Shown in pieces: positions 1-9,956 of a DNA stretch of 10,384 nucleotides. The stretch spans positions 1 through 10,384 of the forward strand of contig SFDG01000074.1 in assembly GCA_004558305.1 (NCBI GenBank), written 5' to 3'. The notes under the pieces were generated by a model. That model worked only from the letters and a program-made list of their open reading frames with translations, did no database searches and had not been told where the DNA came from. Made by a program: the position numbers and the translations under genes. Origin of the DNA: Phocaeicola plebeius (GTDB lineage Bacteria > Bacteroidota > Bacteroidia > Bacteroidales > Bacteroidaceae). Positions within the stretch are counted from its first letter, which is position 1. Every line of letters starts with the position of its first letter.

Positions 1-358
1 TTTTGCAGAACAATTAGTTAACTTGACAGTAAAGGAAGTTAATGAACTTGCAACTATCCTTAAAGAAGAATATGGTATTGAACCTGCTGCTGCAGCTGTT
101 GCTGTTGCTGCTGGTCCCGCTGCTGGTGCAGCTGTCGCTGAAGAAAAGACATCTTTCGATGTAGTTTTGAAGAGCGCTGGTGCAGCTAAGCTGCAGGTAG
201 TTAAGGCCGTTAAGGAAGCATGTGGTCTTGGCTTGAAAGAAGCAAAAGACTTGGTTGACGGAGCTCCCAGCACAGTGAAAGAAGGTTTGGCTAAGGACGA
301 AGCTGAATCTTTGAAGAAGACTTTGGAAGCAGCTGGAGCTGAAGTTGAACTCAAATAA
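1..358 (+). CDS. rplL: 50S ribosomal protein bL12 (L7/L12), 5'-truncated
   Basis: This is the stalk protein of the large ribosomal subunit, which recruits and activates the translation GTPases (EF-Tu, EF-G, IF2). The reading frame is open from base 2, so the gene starts before the window. From memory of Bacteroides homologues, about six residues (MADLKA) are missing; 118 residues are visible. The TTG at 23 is an internal leucine codon and not the start. In order one sees the N-terminal dimerisation helices (VKEVNELATILKEEYGIE), an Ala/Gly/Pro-rich flexible hinge (AAAAVAVAAGPAAGAAVA) and the conserved C-terminal factor-binding domain (KTSFDVVLKSAGAAKLQVVK, ending EVELK). It is followed by the attenuator-like hairpin and rpoB, matching the classic rplJL-rpoBC order. 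Identification is near certain. Confidence 0.97.
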   Translation, partial: FAEQLVNLTVKEVNELATILKEEYGIEPAAAAVAVAAGPAAGAAVAEEKTSFDVVLKSAGAAKLQVVKAVKEACGLGLKEAKDLVDGAPSTVKEGLAKDEAESLKKTLEAAGAEVELK

Positions 359-383
359 GATTGACCTGTTAATCAGGTAGTTC

Positions 384-422
384 GGTTAGGAATCCTCTAT
401 AATGAGGATTCTTAACCTTTTT
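384..422 (+). terminator. Attenuator-like intrinsic terminator between rplL and rpoB
   Basis: A 14-bp stem pairs 384-397 (GGTTAGGAATCCTC) with 404-417 (GAGGATTCTTAACC) with no mismatch and one G-U pair. The loop is 6 nt, and TTTTT follows at 418-422. A smaller 5-bp hairpin (ACCTG/CAGGT, 364-378) lies just upstream. In E. coli the rplL-rpoB gap holds a partial terminator that lowers polymerase-subunit output relative to ribosomal proteins. The same role is inferred here, since rpoB follows on the same strand 75 nt later. The rest of the gap (423-497) is AT-rich leader. Confidence 0.85.
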
Positions 423-427
423 GCGTC

Positions 428-435
428 TATATTTG
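428..435 (+). promoter_or_regulatory. Possible internal promoter (-7 element) for rpoBC
   Basis: TATATTTG fits the Bacteroides -7 consensus TAnnTTTG exactly and lies just after the attenuator, 62 nt before the rpoB start. There is no TTG at the usual -33 distance (around 405-407 the sequence is AGG), so support is partial. If active, it would give rpoBC transcription independent of the ribosomal-protein operon. Confidence 0.3.
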
Positions 436-497
436 GTTGAGTCATACTTAGGCGTATTTCATTCAACTCTCGACTTACCAACATAATTTTTTATAAG

Positions 498-4310
<3,813 letters not shown>

Positions 4311-4343
4311 TACAATTCTTCATCTACCAATAATATATAAAGT

Positions 4344-7300
4344 ATGGCTTTTAGAAAAGATACTAAAATAAAGAGTAATTTCTCAAAGATTACAATCGGA
4401 CTTGCTTCGCCCGAAGAGATTCTGGAAAACTCCTTTGGCGAAGTGCTGAAGCCCGAAACCATCAACTACCGTACTTACAAGCCCGAGCGTGACGGTTTGT
4501 TCTGCGAGCGTATTTTCGGTCCGGTGAAGGACTACGAATGCCACTGCGGAAAGTACAAGCGCATCCGTTATAAGGGCATTGTCTGCGACCGTTGTGGTGT
4601 AGAGGTGACCGAGAAGAAGGTGCGCCGCGAACGCAGCGGCCACATCCAGCTGGTCGTCCCGGTGGCTCATATCTGGTATTTCCGTTCGTTGCCCAACAAG
4701 ATTGGCTACCTGCTCGGATTGCCGACCAAGAAGCTCGACGCCATTATCTACTACGAGCGCTACGTGGTGATTCAGCCGGGTGTGAAGGCAGAGGATGGCA
4801 TTGCCAAGTACGACCTCCTCTCAGAAGAAGAATACCTGGATATCGTGGAAACGTTGCCGAAAGAAAACGAGTTCCTCGAAGATTCCGACCCCAATAAGTT
4901 CATCGCCAAGATGGGTGCCGAAGCCATTTACGACCTCCTCTTGGGGCTGGACCTCGACTCCTTGTCGTACGAGTTGCGCCACAAGGCCAACAACGACTCT
5001 TCGCAGCAGCGCAAGAACGAAGCGCTGAAGCGTCTGCAGGTGGTGGAATCCTTCCGCGCTTCCCGTGGCCGCAACAAGCCCGAGTGGATGATTGTCCGCA
5101 TCGTGCCGGTCATCCCGCCCGAATTGCGCCCGTTGGTTCCGCTGGACGGTGGCCGTTTCGCTACTTCCGACCTGAACGACCTTTATCGTCGTGTCATCAT
5201 CCGCAACAACCGTCTGAAGCGACTCATCGAGATCAAGGCTCCCGAAGTCATCCTGCGCAATGAAAAGCGTATGCTGCAGGAAGCCGTCGATTCATTGTTC
5301 GACAACTCCCGCAAGTCCAGTGCCGTGAAGACCGATGCCAACCGTCCGCTGAAGTCCTTGTCCGACAGCCTGAAAGGTAAGCAGGGACGATTCCGTCAGA
5401 ACCTGTTGGGTAAACGTGTGGACTATTCGGCCCGTTCGGTAATCGTCGTAGGTCCGGAACTGAAGATGGGTGAGTGCGGTATTCCCAAGCTGATGGCTGC
5501 CGAACTCTACAAGCCGTTCATCATCCGCAAGCTCATTGAGCGCGGCATCGTGAAGACGGTGAAGTCTGCCAAGAAGATTGTCGACCGCAAGGAATCCGTT
5601 ATCTGGGACATTCTGGAACACGTGATGAAGGGACACCCCGTGTTGCTGAACCGTGCCCCGACACTGCACCGTCTGGGTATCCAGGCCTTCCAGCCCCGCA
5701 TGATTGAAGGCAAGGCCATTCAGCTCCACCCGCTGGCATGTACGGCCTTCAACGCCGACTTCGACGGTGACCAGATGGCCGTCCACTTGCCGTTGAGCAA
5801 TGAGGCTGTCCTTGAAGCCCAGCTGCTGATGTTGCAGTCACACAACATCCTGAACCCGGCCAATGGTGCGCCGATCACCGTGCCTGCACAGGATATGGTG
5901 TTGGGCCTGTACTACATTACCAAGCTGCGTAAGGGAGCGAAGGGTGAAGGCCTGATTTTCTATGGTCCTGAAGAAGCCATGATTGCCTACAACGAAGGGA
6001 AGGTGGACATCCACGCCATCATCAGCGTGCTGACCAACGACCTCGACGAGAACGGCAACATCGTGAAGAAGATGATCAAAGAAACCTCGGTAGGCCGAAT
6101 CATCGTGAACGAACTGGTTCCCGACGAATGCGGTTACCTCAACCTCATCATCTCCAAGAAGTCCCTGCGCGACATCATCAGCGATGTCATCAAGCGCGTC
6201 GGTGTGGCCCGTGCCTGCGACTTCCTCGATGGCATCAAGAACCTCGGTTACCGCAAGGCCTTCGAAGGCGGACTGTCCTTCAACTTGGGCGATATCATCA
6301 TCCCGAAGGAAAAGGAAGAACTGGTGAAGCGTGGTAATGAAGAAGTCGAGCAGATCATGATGAACTATAACATGGGTTTCATCACCGACAACGAACGTTA
6401 CAACCAGGTCATCGATACGTGGACCCATGTCAACGGCGACTTGTCCGACATCTTGTACAAGACCATCAAGAACGACGACCAGGGCTTCAACTCCGTCTTC
6501 ATGATGCTGGATTCCGGTGCCCGTGGTTCTAAGGAACAGATTCGTCAGTTGTCCGGTATGCGTGGTCTGATGGCGAAGCCGCAGAAGGCCGGTGCAGAAG
6601 GTGCACAGATTATCGAGAACCCGATTCTTTCGAACTTTAAGGAAGGCTTGTCCGTGCTGGAGTACTTTATCTCTACCCACGGTGCCCGTAAGGGTCTGGC
6701 CGATACGGCCTTGAAGACAGCCGATGCCGGTTACCTGACCCGTCGTCTGGTCGATGTGTCCCACGATGTCATCATCAACGAAGAAGACTGCGGAACATTG
6801 CGCGGATTGGTTTGCACAGCGTTGAAGAACAACGATGAAGTCATCGCTACGCTGTACGAACGTATCCTGGGCCGTGTATCCGTCCATGATATTATCCATC
6901 CCACTACAGGCAAGCTCATTGTGGCTGCCGGTGAGGAAATCACGGAAACCATTGCCGAAGAAATCGAGCAGTCACCGATTGAAAGCGTCGAGATTCGTTC
7001 GGTATTGACCTGTGAATCCAAGAAGGGAGTCTGCGCGAAGTGTTATGGCCGCAACCTGGCATCCAGCCGTATGGTTCAGAAGGGTGAAGCGGTCGGTGTC
7101 ATCGCTGCCCAGTCTATCGGTGAACCGGGTACTCAGCTGACCCTGCGTACCTTCCACGCCGGTGGTATCGCCGGTAACATGGCAGCCAATGCTACCATCG
7201 TTGCCAAGAACCCCGCCCGTCTGGAATTTGAAGAACTGCGTACGGTCGATGCAGTAGAAGAGACCGGCGAACCGGTGAAGATTGTTGTAGGCCGTCTGGC

Positions 7301-8630
7301 CGAAGTACGCTTCGTCGATGTGAATACCGGCATCATCCTTTCTACGCACAACGTGCCTTACGGTTCGAAGCTGTATGCTTCCGACGGCGAAGTGGTCGAA
7401 AAAGGCAAGCTCATTGCCAAGTGGGACCCGTTCAATGCCGTCATCGTTACGGAAGCCGGCGGTAAGGTCGACTTCGAATCGGTGATCGAGAACGTTACCT
7501 ATAAGGTAGAGTCCGACGAAGCGACCGGTCTGCGTGAAATCATCATTACCGAGTCGAAGGACAAGAACAAGATTCCTTCGCTGCACATCCTCGACGAGAA
7601 CGGAAACATCACCCGTACGTACAACTTGCCGGTGGGTGGCCACGTTGTGGTCGAAGACAAGGACATCGTGAAGTCGGGTGACATCCTGGTGAAGATTCCG
7701 CGTGCCGTAGGTAAGGCGGGCGATATCACCGGTGGTCTTCCTCGTGTTACCGAGCTGTTCGAAGCCCGTAACCCGTCGAATCCCGCCGTTGTGTCCGAAA
7801 TCGACGGTGAAATCACCATGGGCAAGATTAAGCGCGGTAACCGCGAAATCATCGTTACCTCGAAGGCCGGTGATGTCCGCAAGTACCTCGTTGCCCTCTC
7901 CAAGCAGATTCTGGTACAGGAGAACGACTATGTACGTGCCGGTACGCCGTTGTCCGACGGTGCCATCACGCCCGCCGACATTCTGGCCATCAAGGGTCCT
8001 ACGGCTGTACAGGAGTACATCGTGAACGAAATCCAGGACGTTTACCGTCTGCAGGGTGTAAAGATCAACGACAAGCACTTCGAAATCATCGTTCGCCAGA
8101 TGATGCGCAAGGTACAGATCGACGAACCGGGCGATACCCGCTTCCTGGAACAGCAGGTAGTAGACCGTCTGGAGTTCAACGAAGAAAACGACCGTATCTG
8201 GGGCAAGAAGGTGGTTGTCGATGCCGGTGATTCAGAGAACCTCCAGCCGGGTCAGATTGTAACAGCCCGTAAGCTGCGCGACGAGAACAGTATGCTGAAG
8301 CGTCGCGACATGAAATCGGTGGAAGTACGCGATGCAGTGCCTGCTACCTCTACCCAGATTCTGCAAGGTATCACCCGTGCCGCTCTGCAGACTTCCAGCT
8401 TCATGTCGGCAGCCTCCTTCCAGGAAACGACGAAGGTGCTCAACGAAGCAGCCATCAACGGCAAGGTAGACCGTCTGGAAGGTATGAAGGAGAACGTCAT
8501 CTGCGGTCATCTGATTCCGGCCGGTACCGGTCAGCGCGACTTCGACAAGATTATCGTCGGCTCAAAGGAAGAATACGACCGCATTCTTGCCAACCGTAAG
8601 AATGTGCTCGACTATAGTGATGTAGAATAA
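4344..8630 (+). CDS. rpoC: DNA-directed RNA polymerase subunit beta'
   Basis: This is the catalytic beta' subunit, 1428 residues (E. coli 1407). The N-terminal zinc ribbon is C66, C68, C81 and C84. The Mg-binding motif NADFDGDQ places the three catalytic aspartates at D472, D474 and D476. The second zinc site is C816, C890, C897 and C900. The bridge helix/trigger loop segment GEAVGVIAAQSIGEPGTQLT begins at G914, with R935 and H938 equivalent to E. coli R933 and H936; L934 takes the place of E. coli M932. After the trigger loop's first half comes a long beta-rich stretch (about residues 945-1130), consistent with the lineage-specific insertion that E. coli also carries there. The frame is intact and ends LDYSDVE. 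It is the last gene of the operon; a terminator overlaps and follows its stop codon. Confidence 0.99.
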   Translation: MAFRKDTKIKSNFSKITIGLASPEEILENSFGEVLKPETINYRTYKPERDGLFCERIFGPVKDYECHCGKYKRIRYKGIVCDRCGVEVTEKKVRRERSGHIQLVVPVAHIWYFRSLPNKIGYLLGLPTKKLDAIIYYERYVVIQPGVKAEDGIAKYDLLSEEEYLDIVETLPKENEFLEDSDPNKFIAKMGAEAIYDLLLGLDLDSLSYELRHKANNDSSQQRKNEALKRLQVVESFRASRGRNKPEWMIVRIVPVIPPELRPLVPLDGGRFATSDLNDLYRRVIIRNNRLKRLIEIKAPEVILRNEKRMLQEAVDSLFDNSRKSSAVKTDANRPLKSLSDSLKGKQGRFRQNLLGKRVDYSARSVIVVGPELKMGECGIPKLMAAELYKPFIIRKLIERGIVKTVKSAKKIVDRKESVIWDILEHVMKGHPVLLNRAPTLHRLGIQAFQPRMIEGKAIQLHPLACTAFNADFDGDQMAVHLPLSNEAVLEAQLLMLQSHNILNPANGAPITVPAQDMVLGLYYITKLRKGAKGEGLIFYGPEEAMIAYNEGKVDIHAIISVLTNDLDENGNIVKKMIKETSVGRIIVNELVPDECGYLNLIISKKSLRDIISDVIKRVGVARACDFLDGIKNLGYRKAFEGGLSFNLGDIIIPKEKEELVKRGNEEVEQIMMNYNMGFITDNERYNQVIDTWTHVNGDLSDILYKTIKNDDQGFNSVFMMLDSGARGSKEQIRQLSGMRGLMAKPQKAGAEGAQIIENPILSNFKEGLSVLEYFISTHGARKGLADTALKTADAGYLTRRLVDVSHDVIINEEDCGTLRGLVCTALKNNDEVIATLYERILGRVSVHDIIHPTTGKLIVAAGEEITETIAEEIEQSPIESVEIRSVLTCESKKGVCAKCYGRNLASSRMVQKGEAVGVIAAQSIGEPGTQLTLRTFHAGGIAGNMAANATIVAKNPARLEFEELRTVDAVEETGEPVKIVVGRLAEVRFVDVNTGIILSTHNVPYGSKLYASDGEVVEKGKLIAKWDPFNAVIVTEAGGKVDFESVIENVTYKVESDEATGLREIIITESKDKNKIPSLHILDENGNITRTYNLPVGGHVVVEDKDIVKSGDILVKIPRAVGKAGDITGGLPRVTELFEARNPSNPAVVSEIDGEITMGKIKRGNREIIVTSKAGDVRKYLVALSKQILVQENDYVRAGTPLSDGAITPADILAIKGPTAVQEYIVNEIQDVYRLQGVKINDKHFEIIVRQMMRKVQIDEPGDTRFLEQQVVDRLEFNEENDRIWGKKVVVDAGDSENLQPGQIVTARKLRDENSMLKRRDMKSVEVRDAVPATSTQILQGITRAALQTSSFMSAASFQETTKVLNEAAINGKVDRLEGMKENVICGHLIPAGTGQRDFDKIIVGSKEEYDRILANRKNVLDYSDVE

Positions 8631-8712
8631 TCCGCTCCGTGCGGATATACCGCTGAGGAGGGTTCAGGCGATTGTCCTGTTCCTCTTCAGCGGTATTTCT
8701 TTATCCTTTTTT
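8630..8712 (+). terminator. rpoBC operon terminator, two abutting hairpins
   Basis: The first hairpin (ATCCGC/GCGGAT, 8630-8635 with 8641-8646) begins at the last base of the rpoC stop codon. The second starts at the next base: 15 bp with one G-U pair, 8647-8661 (ATACCGCTGAGGAGG) with 8682-8696. It is capped by a further 4-bp stem (CAGG/CCTG, 8665-8668 with 8676-8679). A T-rich tail follows, with a run of T at about 8707-8712. No spacer lies between the two stems, so they could stack coaxially. This is an intrinsic terminator for the rplL-rpoB-rpoC transcript. Confidence 0.9.
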
Positions 8713-8732
8713 GAATAAAGTGTGCCAAATGC

Positions 8733-8763
8733 TTGGAAGTTTCCCGAAAACTACCTACCTTTG
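8733..8763 (+). promoter_or_regulatory. Promoter of the tRNA-Leu gene
   Basis: The -33 element TTG (8733-8735) and the -7 element TACCTTTG (8756-8763) match the Bacteroides sigma-ABfr consensus TTG / TAnnTTTG, separated by exactly 20 nt. The mature tRNA begins 17 nt after the -7 element, which leaves room for a short 5' leader. The promoter lies just after the rpoC terminator, so the tRNA is an independent transcription unit. Confidence 0.8.
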
Positions 8764-8780
8764 CAGCGCATTTAAGGAAT

Positions 8781-8864
8781 GCCCAGATGGCGGAATCGGT
8801 AGACGCGCTGGTCTCAAACACCAGTGGATTCACCTCCATCCCGGTTCGACCCCGGGTCTGGGTA
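8781..8864 (+). tRNA. tRNA-Leu (anticodon CAA)
   Basis: This is an 84-nt class II tRNA. The acceptor stem is GCCCAGA (8781-8787) with TCTGGGT (8857-8863), with a G1-U72 wobble at the end and discriminator A73 at 8864. The anticodon stem CTGGT/ACCAG encloses the loop CTCAAAC, giving anticodon CAA at 8815-8817, which reads UUG. The long variable arm is TGGA/TCCA with a 6-nt loop. The T arm is CCCGG-TTCGACC-CCGGG. CCA is not encoded. UUG is a common leucine codon in the neighbouring rpoB and rpoC. tRNA-Leu genes are frequent integration sites for mobile elements, and the base composition changes just after this one. Confidence 0.97.
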
Positions 8865-8895
8865 CAAAGATAAGAGCTAAGTGTTGAAAAATCAA
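8865..8895 (-). promoter_or_regulatory. Possible antisense promoter facing tRNA-Leu
   Basis: On the minus strand, TTG (complement of 8893-8895) is followed after exactly 20 nt by TATCTTTG (complement of 8865-8872), a full match to the Bacteroides -33/-7 consensus. It would transcribe leftward through the tRNA and the rpoC end. It overlaps the tRNA terminator hairpin, so the match may be accidental. Confidence 0.25.
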
Positions 8896-8915
8896 TTACT
8901 TAGCTCTTTATTTTT
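8872..8915 (+). terminator. Intrinsic terminator of tRNA-Leu
   Basis: An 11-bp perfect stem AAGAGCTAAGT (8872-8882) pairs with ACTTAGCTCTT (8898-8908). It is topped, after a small internal loop, by TTGA/TCAA (8884-8887 with 8892-8895) on an AAAA loop. TATTTTT follows at 8909-8915. It starts only 7 nt after the tRNA 3' end and ends the short tRNA transcript. It may also stop leftward transcripts from the Abi gene, although the minus-strand T tail is weak. Confidence 0.9.
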
Positions 8916-8924
8916 ATCGAAGAT

Positions 8925-8943
8925 GTTCCCAAATTGTTCCCAA
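8925..8943. repeat. Short tandem direct repeat GTTCCCAA x2
   Basis: GTTCCCAA occurs at 8925-8932 and again at 8936-8943 with an 11-nt period, between the tRNA terminator and the 3' end of the Abi gene. One DNA turn per repeat would suit a protein-binding site. On the minus strand, 8979-8892 also contains a Met-less open stretch (…DDWEQFGNIFDKNKELSN, then stop). It could be the decayed C-terminus of a tRNA-targeting integrase, but this is only a suspicion. Confidence 0.4.
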
Positions 8944-8976
8944 TCATCCTTATGTATTCCACCAAAGATGGGGCAT

Positions 8977-9639
8977 TTATTTCATGCCATCTATTACTTT
9001 TAGTATAGAATCGGGCTTTTCTACCATTCGCAATACAGAATCCGAATCAAATCCCATATATTCTATATAGGTTCGTATTAACTCATAATGCTCTTTGGCA
9101 TATTTTGTATCTATCGCACGTGTAGCGTTGAAGCAGATAGGTTCATGATGTGCTATTCGGTTACGAAATTCACGGATGGCAGTCAATTGTTTGTAGATGT
9201 CTGTTTGTTTTAAGCCATGCGCTTTGTTGGGAAATATTTGAAGAAGTGTTTTTCCTCCTATGCGATAATTGCGTCTTGTAAACAGATAAGTCCAGAAACC
9301 AAATGTAAAGGAAGCTACCATCTTATCGTTGTTGTACACTCCCATATTGGTATAAGTACGCTGTATGCGTACTATTTCGGAAGCTTCCTGTTCAAGTAAT
9401 CCATTGGGTCTTGCTTGGTTGATTATCCAATTATCATCATTGAAATATTGTTTGTAGTGAGTGTTTATGGCATTGCGTAGCATTATCTCAAACATACCGA
9501 TAACCCCATAAAAACGTTGGCTTAACTTGATGTTATATTGGTATAGACGCAAGGTCTTGGCTTTTTCATTGCCGCTTGCTTGTGCGTATTTATTTAATCT
9601 TGCAGGGGATAGTACCTGCAAACATTCGTCATATTTCAT
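8977..9639 (-). CDS. Abi-family protein with HEPN RNase motif
   Basis: The product is 220 residues, predicted soluble and cytoplasmic, with no signal peptide or membrane segment. The pattern resembles the Abi-like (Abi_2/AbiD/AbiF-type) family: an N-terminal LSPARLNKYAQASGN segment, a central helix GMFEIMLRNAINTHY (about 48-62), SFTFGFWTYLF (about 110-120), and FRNRIAHHEPI (158-168). The last is a HEPN active-site motif, Rx4H, with R159, N160 and H164 (H165 adjacent). HEPN proteins of this type are usually RNases that cleave tRNA or mRNA and stop growth on phage infection or loss of their antitoxin. Which RNA this one cuts cannot be read from the sequence. The ATG at 9639 sits about 26 nt after the predicted transcription start. 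Its codon use is AT-rich (TTA, ATA, AAA), unlike rpoBC. It is a single gene behind a divergent promoter, beside a tRNA gene, which suggests horizontally acquired defence. Confidence 0.75.
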   Translation of the reverse strand: MKYDECLQVLSPARLNKYAQASGNEKAKTLRLYQYNIKLSQRFYGVIGMFEIMLRNAINTHYKQYFNDDNWIINQARPNGLLEQEASEIVRIQRTYTNMGVYNNDKMVASFTFGFWTYLFTRRNYRIGGKTLLQIFPNKAHGLKQTDIYKQLTAIREFRNRIAHHEPICFNATRAIDTKYAKEHYELIRTYIEYMGFDSDSVLRMVEKPDSILKVIDGMK

Positions 9640-9668
9640 TTGGTATAAGTTTAAAAGCGGAACTTCTC

Positions 9669-9699
9669 TTGCAAATATAGAAATTAATGCCTATATTTG
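9669..9699 (+). promoter_or_regulatory. Divergent promoter for a short + strand transcript
   Basis: TTG (9669-9671) is followed after 20 nt by TATATTTG (9692-9699), which matches the Bacteroides consensus as well as the Abi promoter does. Transcription would start at about 9703-9707 and run away from the Abi gene. No convincing protein-coding gene follows on this strand, so an RNA product is likely. Confidence 0.7.
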
Positions 9700-9702
9700 C
9701 AA
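9672..9702 (-). promoter_or_regulatory. Promoter of the Abi-family gene
   Basis: On the minus strand, TTG (complement of 9700-9702) is followed after 20 nt by TATATTTG (complement of 9672-9679). Transcription would start at about 9665-9668, giving a leader of about 26-29 nt before the ATG at 9639. It fully overlaps the oppositely directed promoter, so the two probably compete for polymerase. Confidence 0.75.
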
Positions 9703-9704
9703 GC

Positions 9705-9757
9705 GTAAGACCCTGTTGTCCCTGCTGAACAAGCAAACTTCAGGGTTATTGTTTTTT
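9705..9757 (+). ncRNA. Candidate small RNA divergent from the Abi gene
   Basis: A predicted transcript of about 52 nt runs from the divergent promoter to TTATTGTTTTTT (T6 at 9752-9757). Its stem pairs GACCCTG (9709-9715) with CAGGGTT (9741-9747), one end pair being G-U. It continues as TTGT/ACAA (9716-9719 with 9729-9732), leaving GCAAACTT (9733-9740) as a bulge. A second CCCTG at 9720-9724 can pair with the same CAGGG, giving an alternative fold. The GC-rich stem followed by T's also works as a terminator. The bulge region (AAGC-A-AACTTC, 9731-9741) is complementary to the 5' end of the Abi mRNA leader (GAAGTT-CC-GCTT, complement of 9655-9666). Some HEPN Abi toxins are known to have small-RNA partners; such a role here is inference. 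Read-through would give an RNA of about 175 nt ending at 9880. Confidence 0.45.
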
Positions 9758-9801
9758 ATGTACCTATGATAATGGCAGAATTTTGTTAGAGCCTGTCTCT
9801 C

Positions 9802-9832
9802 TGTAATAAATGCTGAAAATCAGTAGATTACA
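9802..9832. other. Bipartite hairpin in the Abi upstream region
   Basis: TGTAAT (9802-9807) pairs with ATTACA (9827-9832). Inside, TGCTGA (9811-9816) pairs with TCAGTA (9820-9825, one G-U) on an AAA loop, with an internal loop AAA/G between the stems. No T run follows, so it is not a terminator. It could be a domain of a longer form of the divergent RNA. Bases 9758-9801 between show nothing else clear. Confidence 0.4.
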
Positions 9833-9836
9833 AAAT

Positions 9837-9880
9837 AAATACCCATTTTTACACCCAAGAATGTAAAACTGGGTGTTTTT
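9837..9880. terminator. Probable bidirectional terminator
   Basis: ACCCATTTTTACA (9841-9853) pairs with TGTAAAACTGGGT (9862-9874) as 12 bp with one T/C mismatch and an 8-nt loop. Flanking A's and T's extend the stem to 9837-9878. TTTTT ends the + strand side (9876-9880), and ATTTATTTTG follows on the minus strand. A shorter competing stem, ACACCCA/TGGGTGT (9851-9857 with 9870-9876), is also possible. It would end rightward read-through from the divergent promoter and shield the Abi gene from transcription coming from the gene at 10384-10023. Confidence 0.7.
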
Positions 9881-9942
9881 GTATTATTTAAGAAATGAAT
9901 TTTAGCTGGGGTTTATTAAACAAGATACTATTTTTCTTAGAA

Positions 9943-9952
9943 TACAAAGATA
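9943..9952. repeat. Second copy of TACAAAGATA from the tRNA-Leu 3' end
   Basis: TACAAAGATA at 9943-9952 is identical to 8863-8872, which spans the last acceptor base and discriminator of tRNA-Leu. The two copies bracket the Abi gene and its RNA region (about 1.07 kb). A 10-bp AT-rich match over this distance can occur by chance, and the complement looks like a Bacteroides -7 element, so an attachment-site role is weakly supported. Confidence 0.3.
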
Positions 9953-9956
9953 CATC

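Larger units (their letters stand above)
9668..9703. repeat. Perfect 13-bp inverted repeat forming a divergent promoter
   Basis: CTTGCAAATATAG (9668-9680) and CTATATTTGCAAG (9691-9703) are perfect inverted repeats around a 10-nt centre (9681-9690). Each arm contains the TTG (-33) of one promoter and the complement of TATATTTG (-7) of the other, so the repeat itself encodes two overlapping divergent promoters. The symmetry could also serve as an operator for a dimeric regulator. Confidence 0.9.

Noticed and set aside
8672..8887. 71-codon + strand open frame
   Set aside because: It runs through the rpoC terminator, the tRNA promoter and the whole tRNA-Leu; its GRRAGLKHQW-type peptide is a translated tRNA, a common spurious call.
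9668..9703. Invertible (phase-variable) promoter, as at Bacteroides capsule loci
   Set aside because: The repeats are only 13 bp and enclose only 10 nt. Inversion would restore the same two promoters, so nothing would switch, and no recombinase is present.
9527..9769. 80-codon + strand open frame across the Abi start and the intergenic region
   Set aside because: It overlaps the Abi gene antisense, the inverted-repeat promoter and the candidate RNA; no start signal and no family resemblance.
9790..9804. CCTGTCTCTCTGT, resembling a mobile-element core at a tRNA 3' end (NBU1-like, from memory)
   Set aside because: It differs from the remembered core at two positions, has no tRNA arm beside it and no integrase nearby; too weak to claim.
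9945..9952. Minus-strand -7 element TATCTTTG
   Set aside because: It matches TAnnTTTG but has no TTG at 19-21 nt upstream, and no gene starts at a suitable distance.
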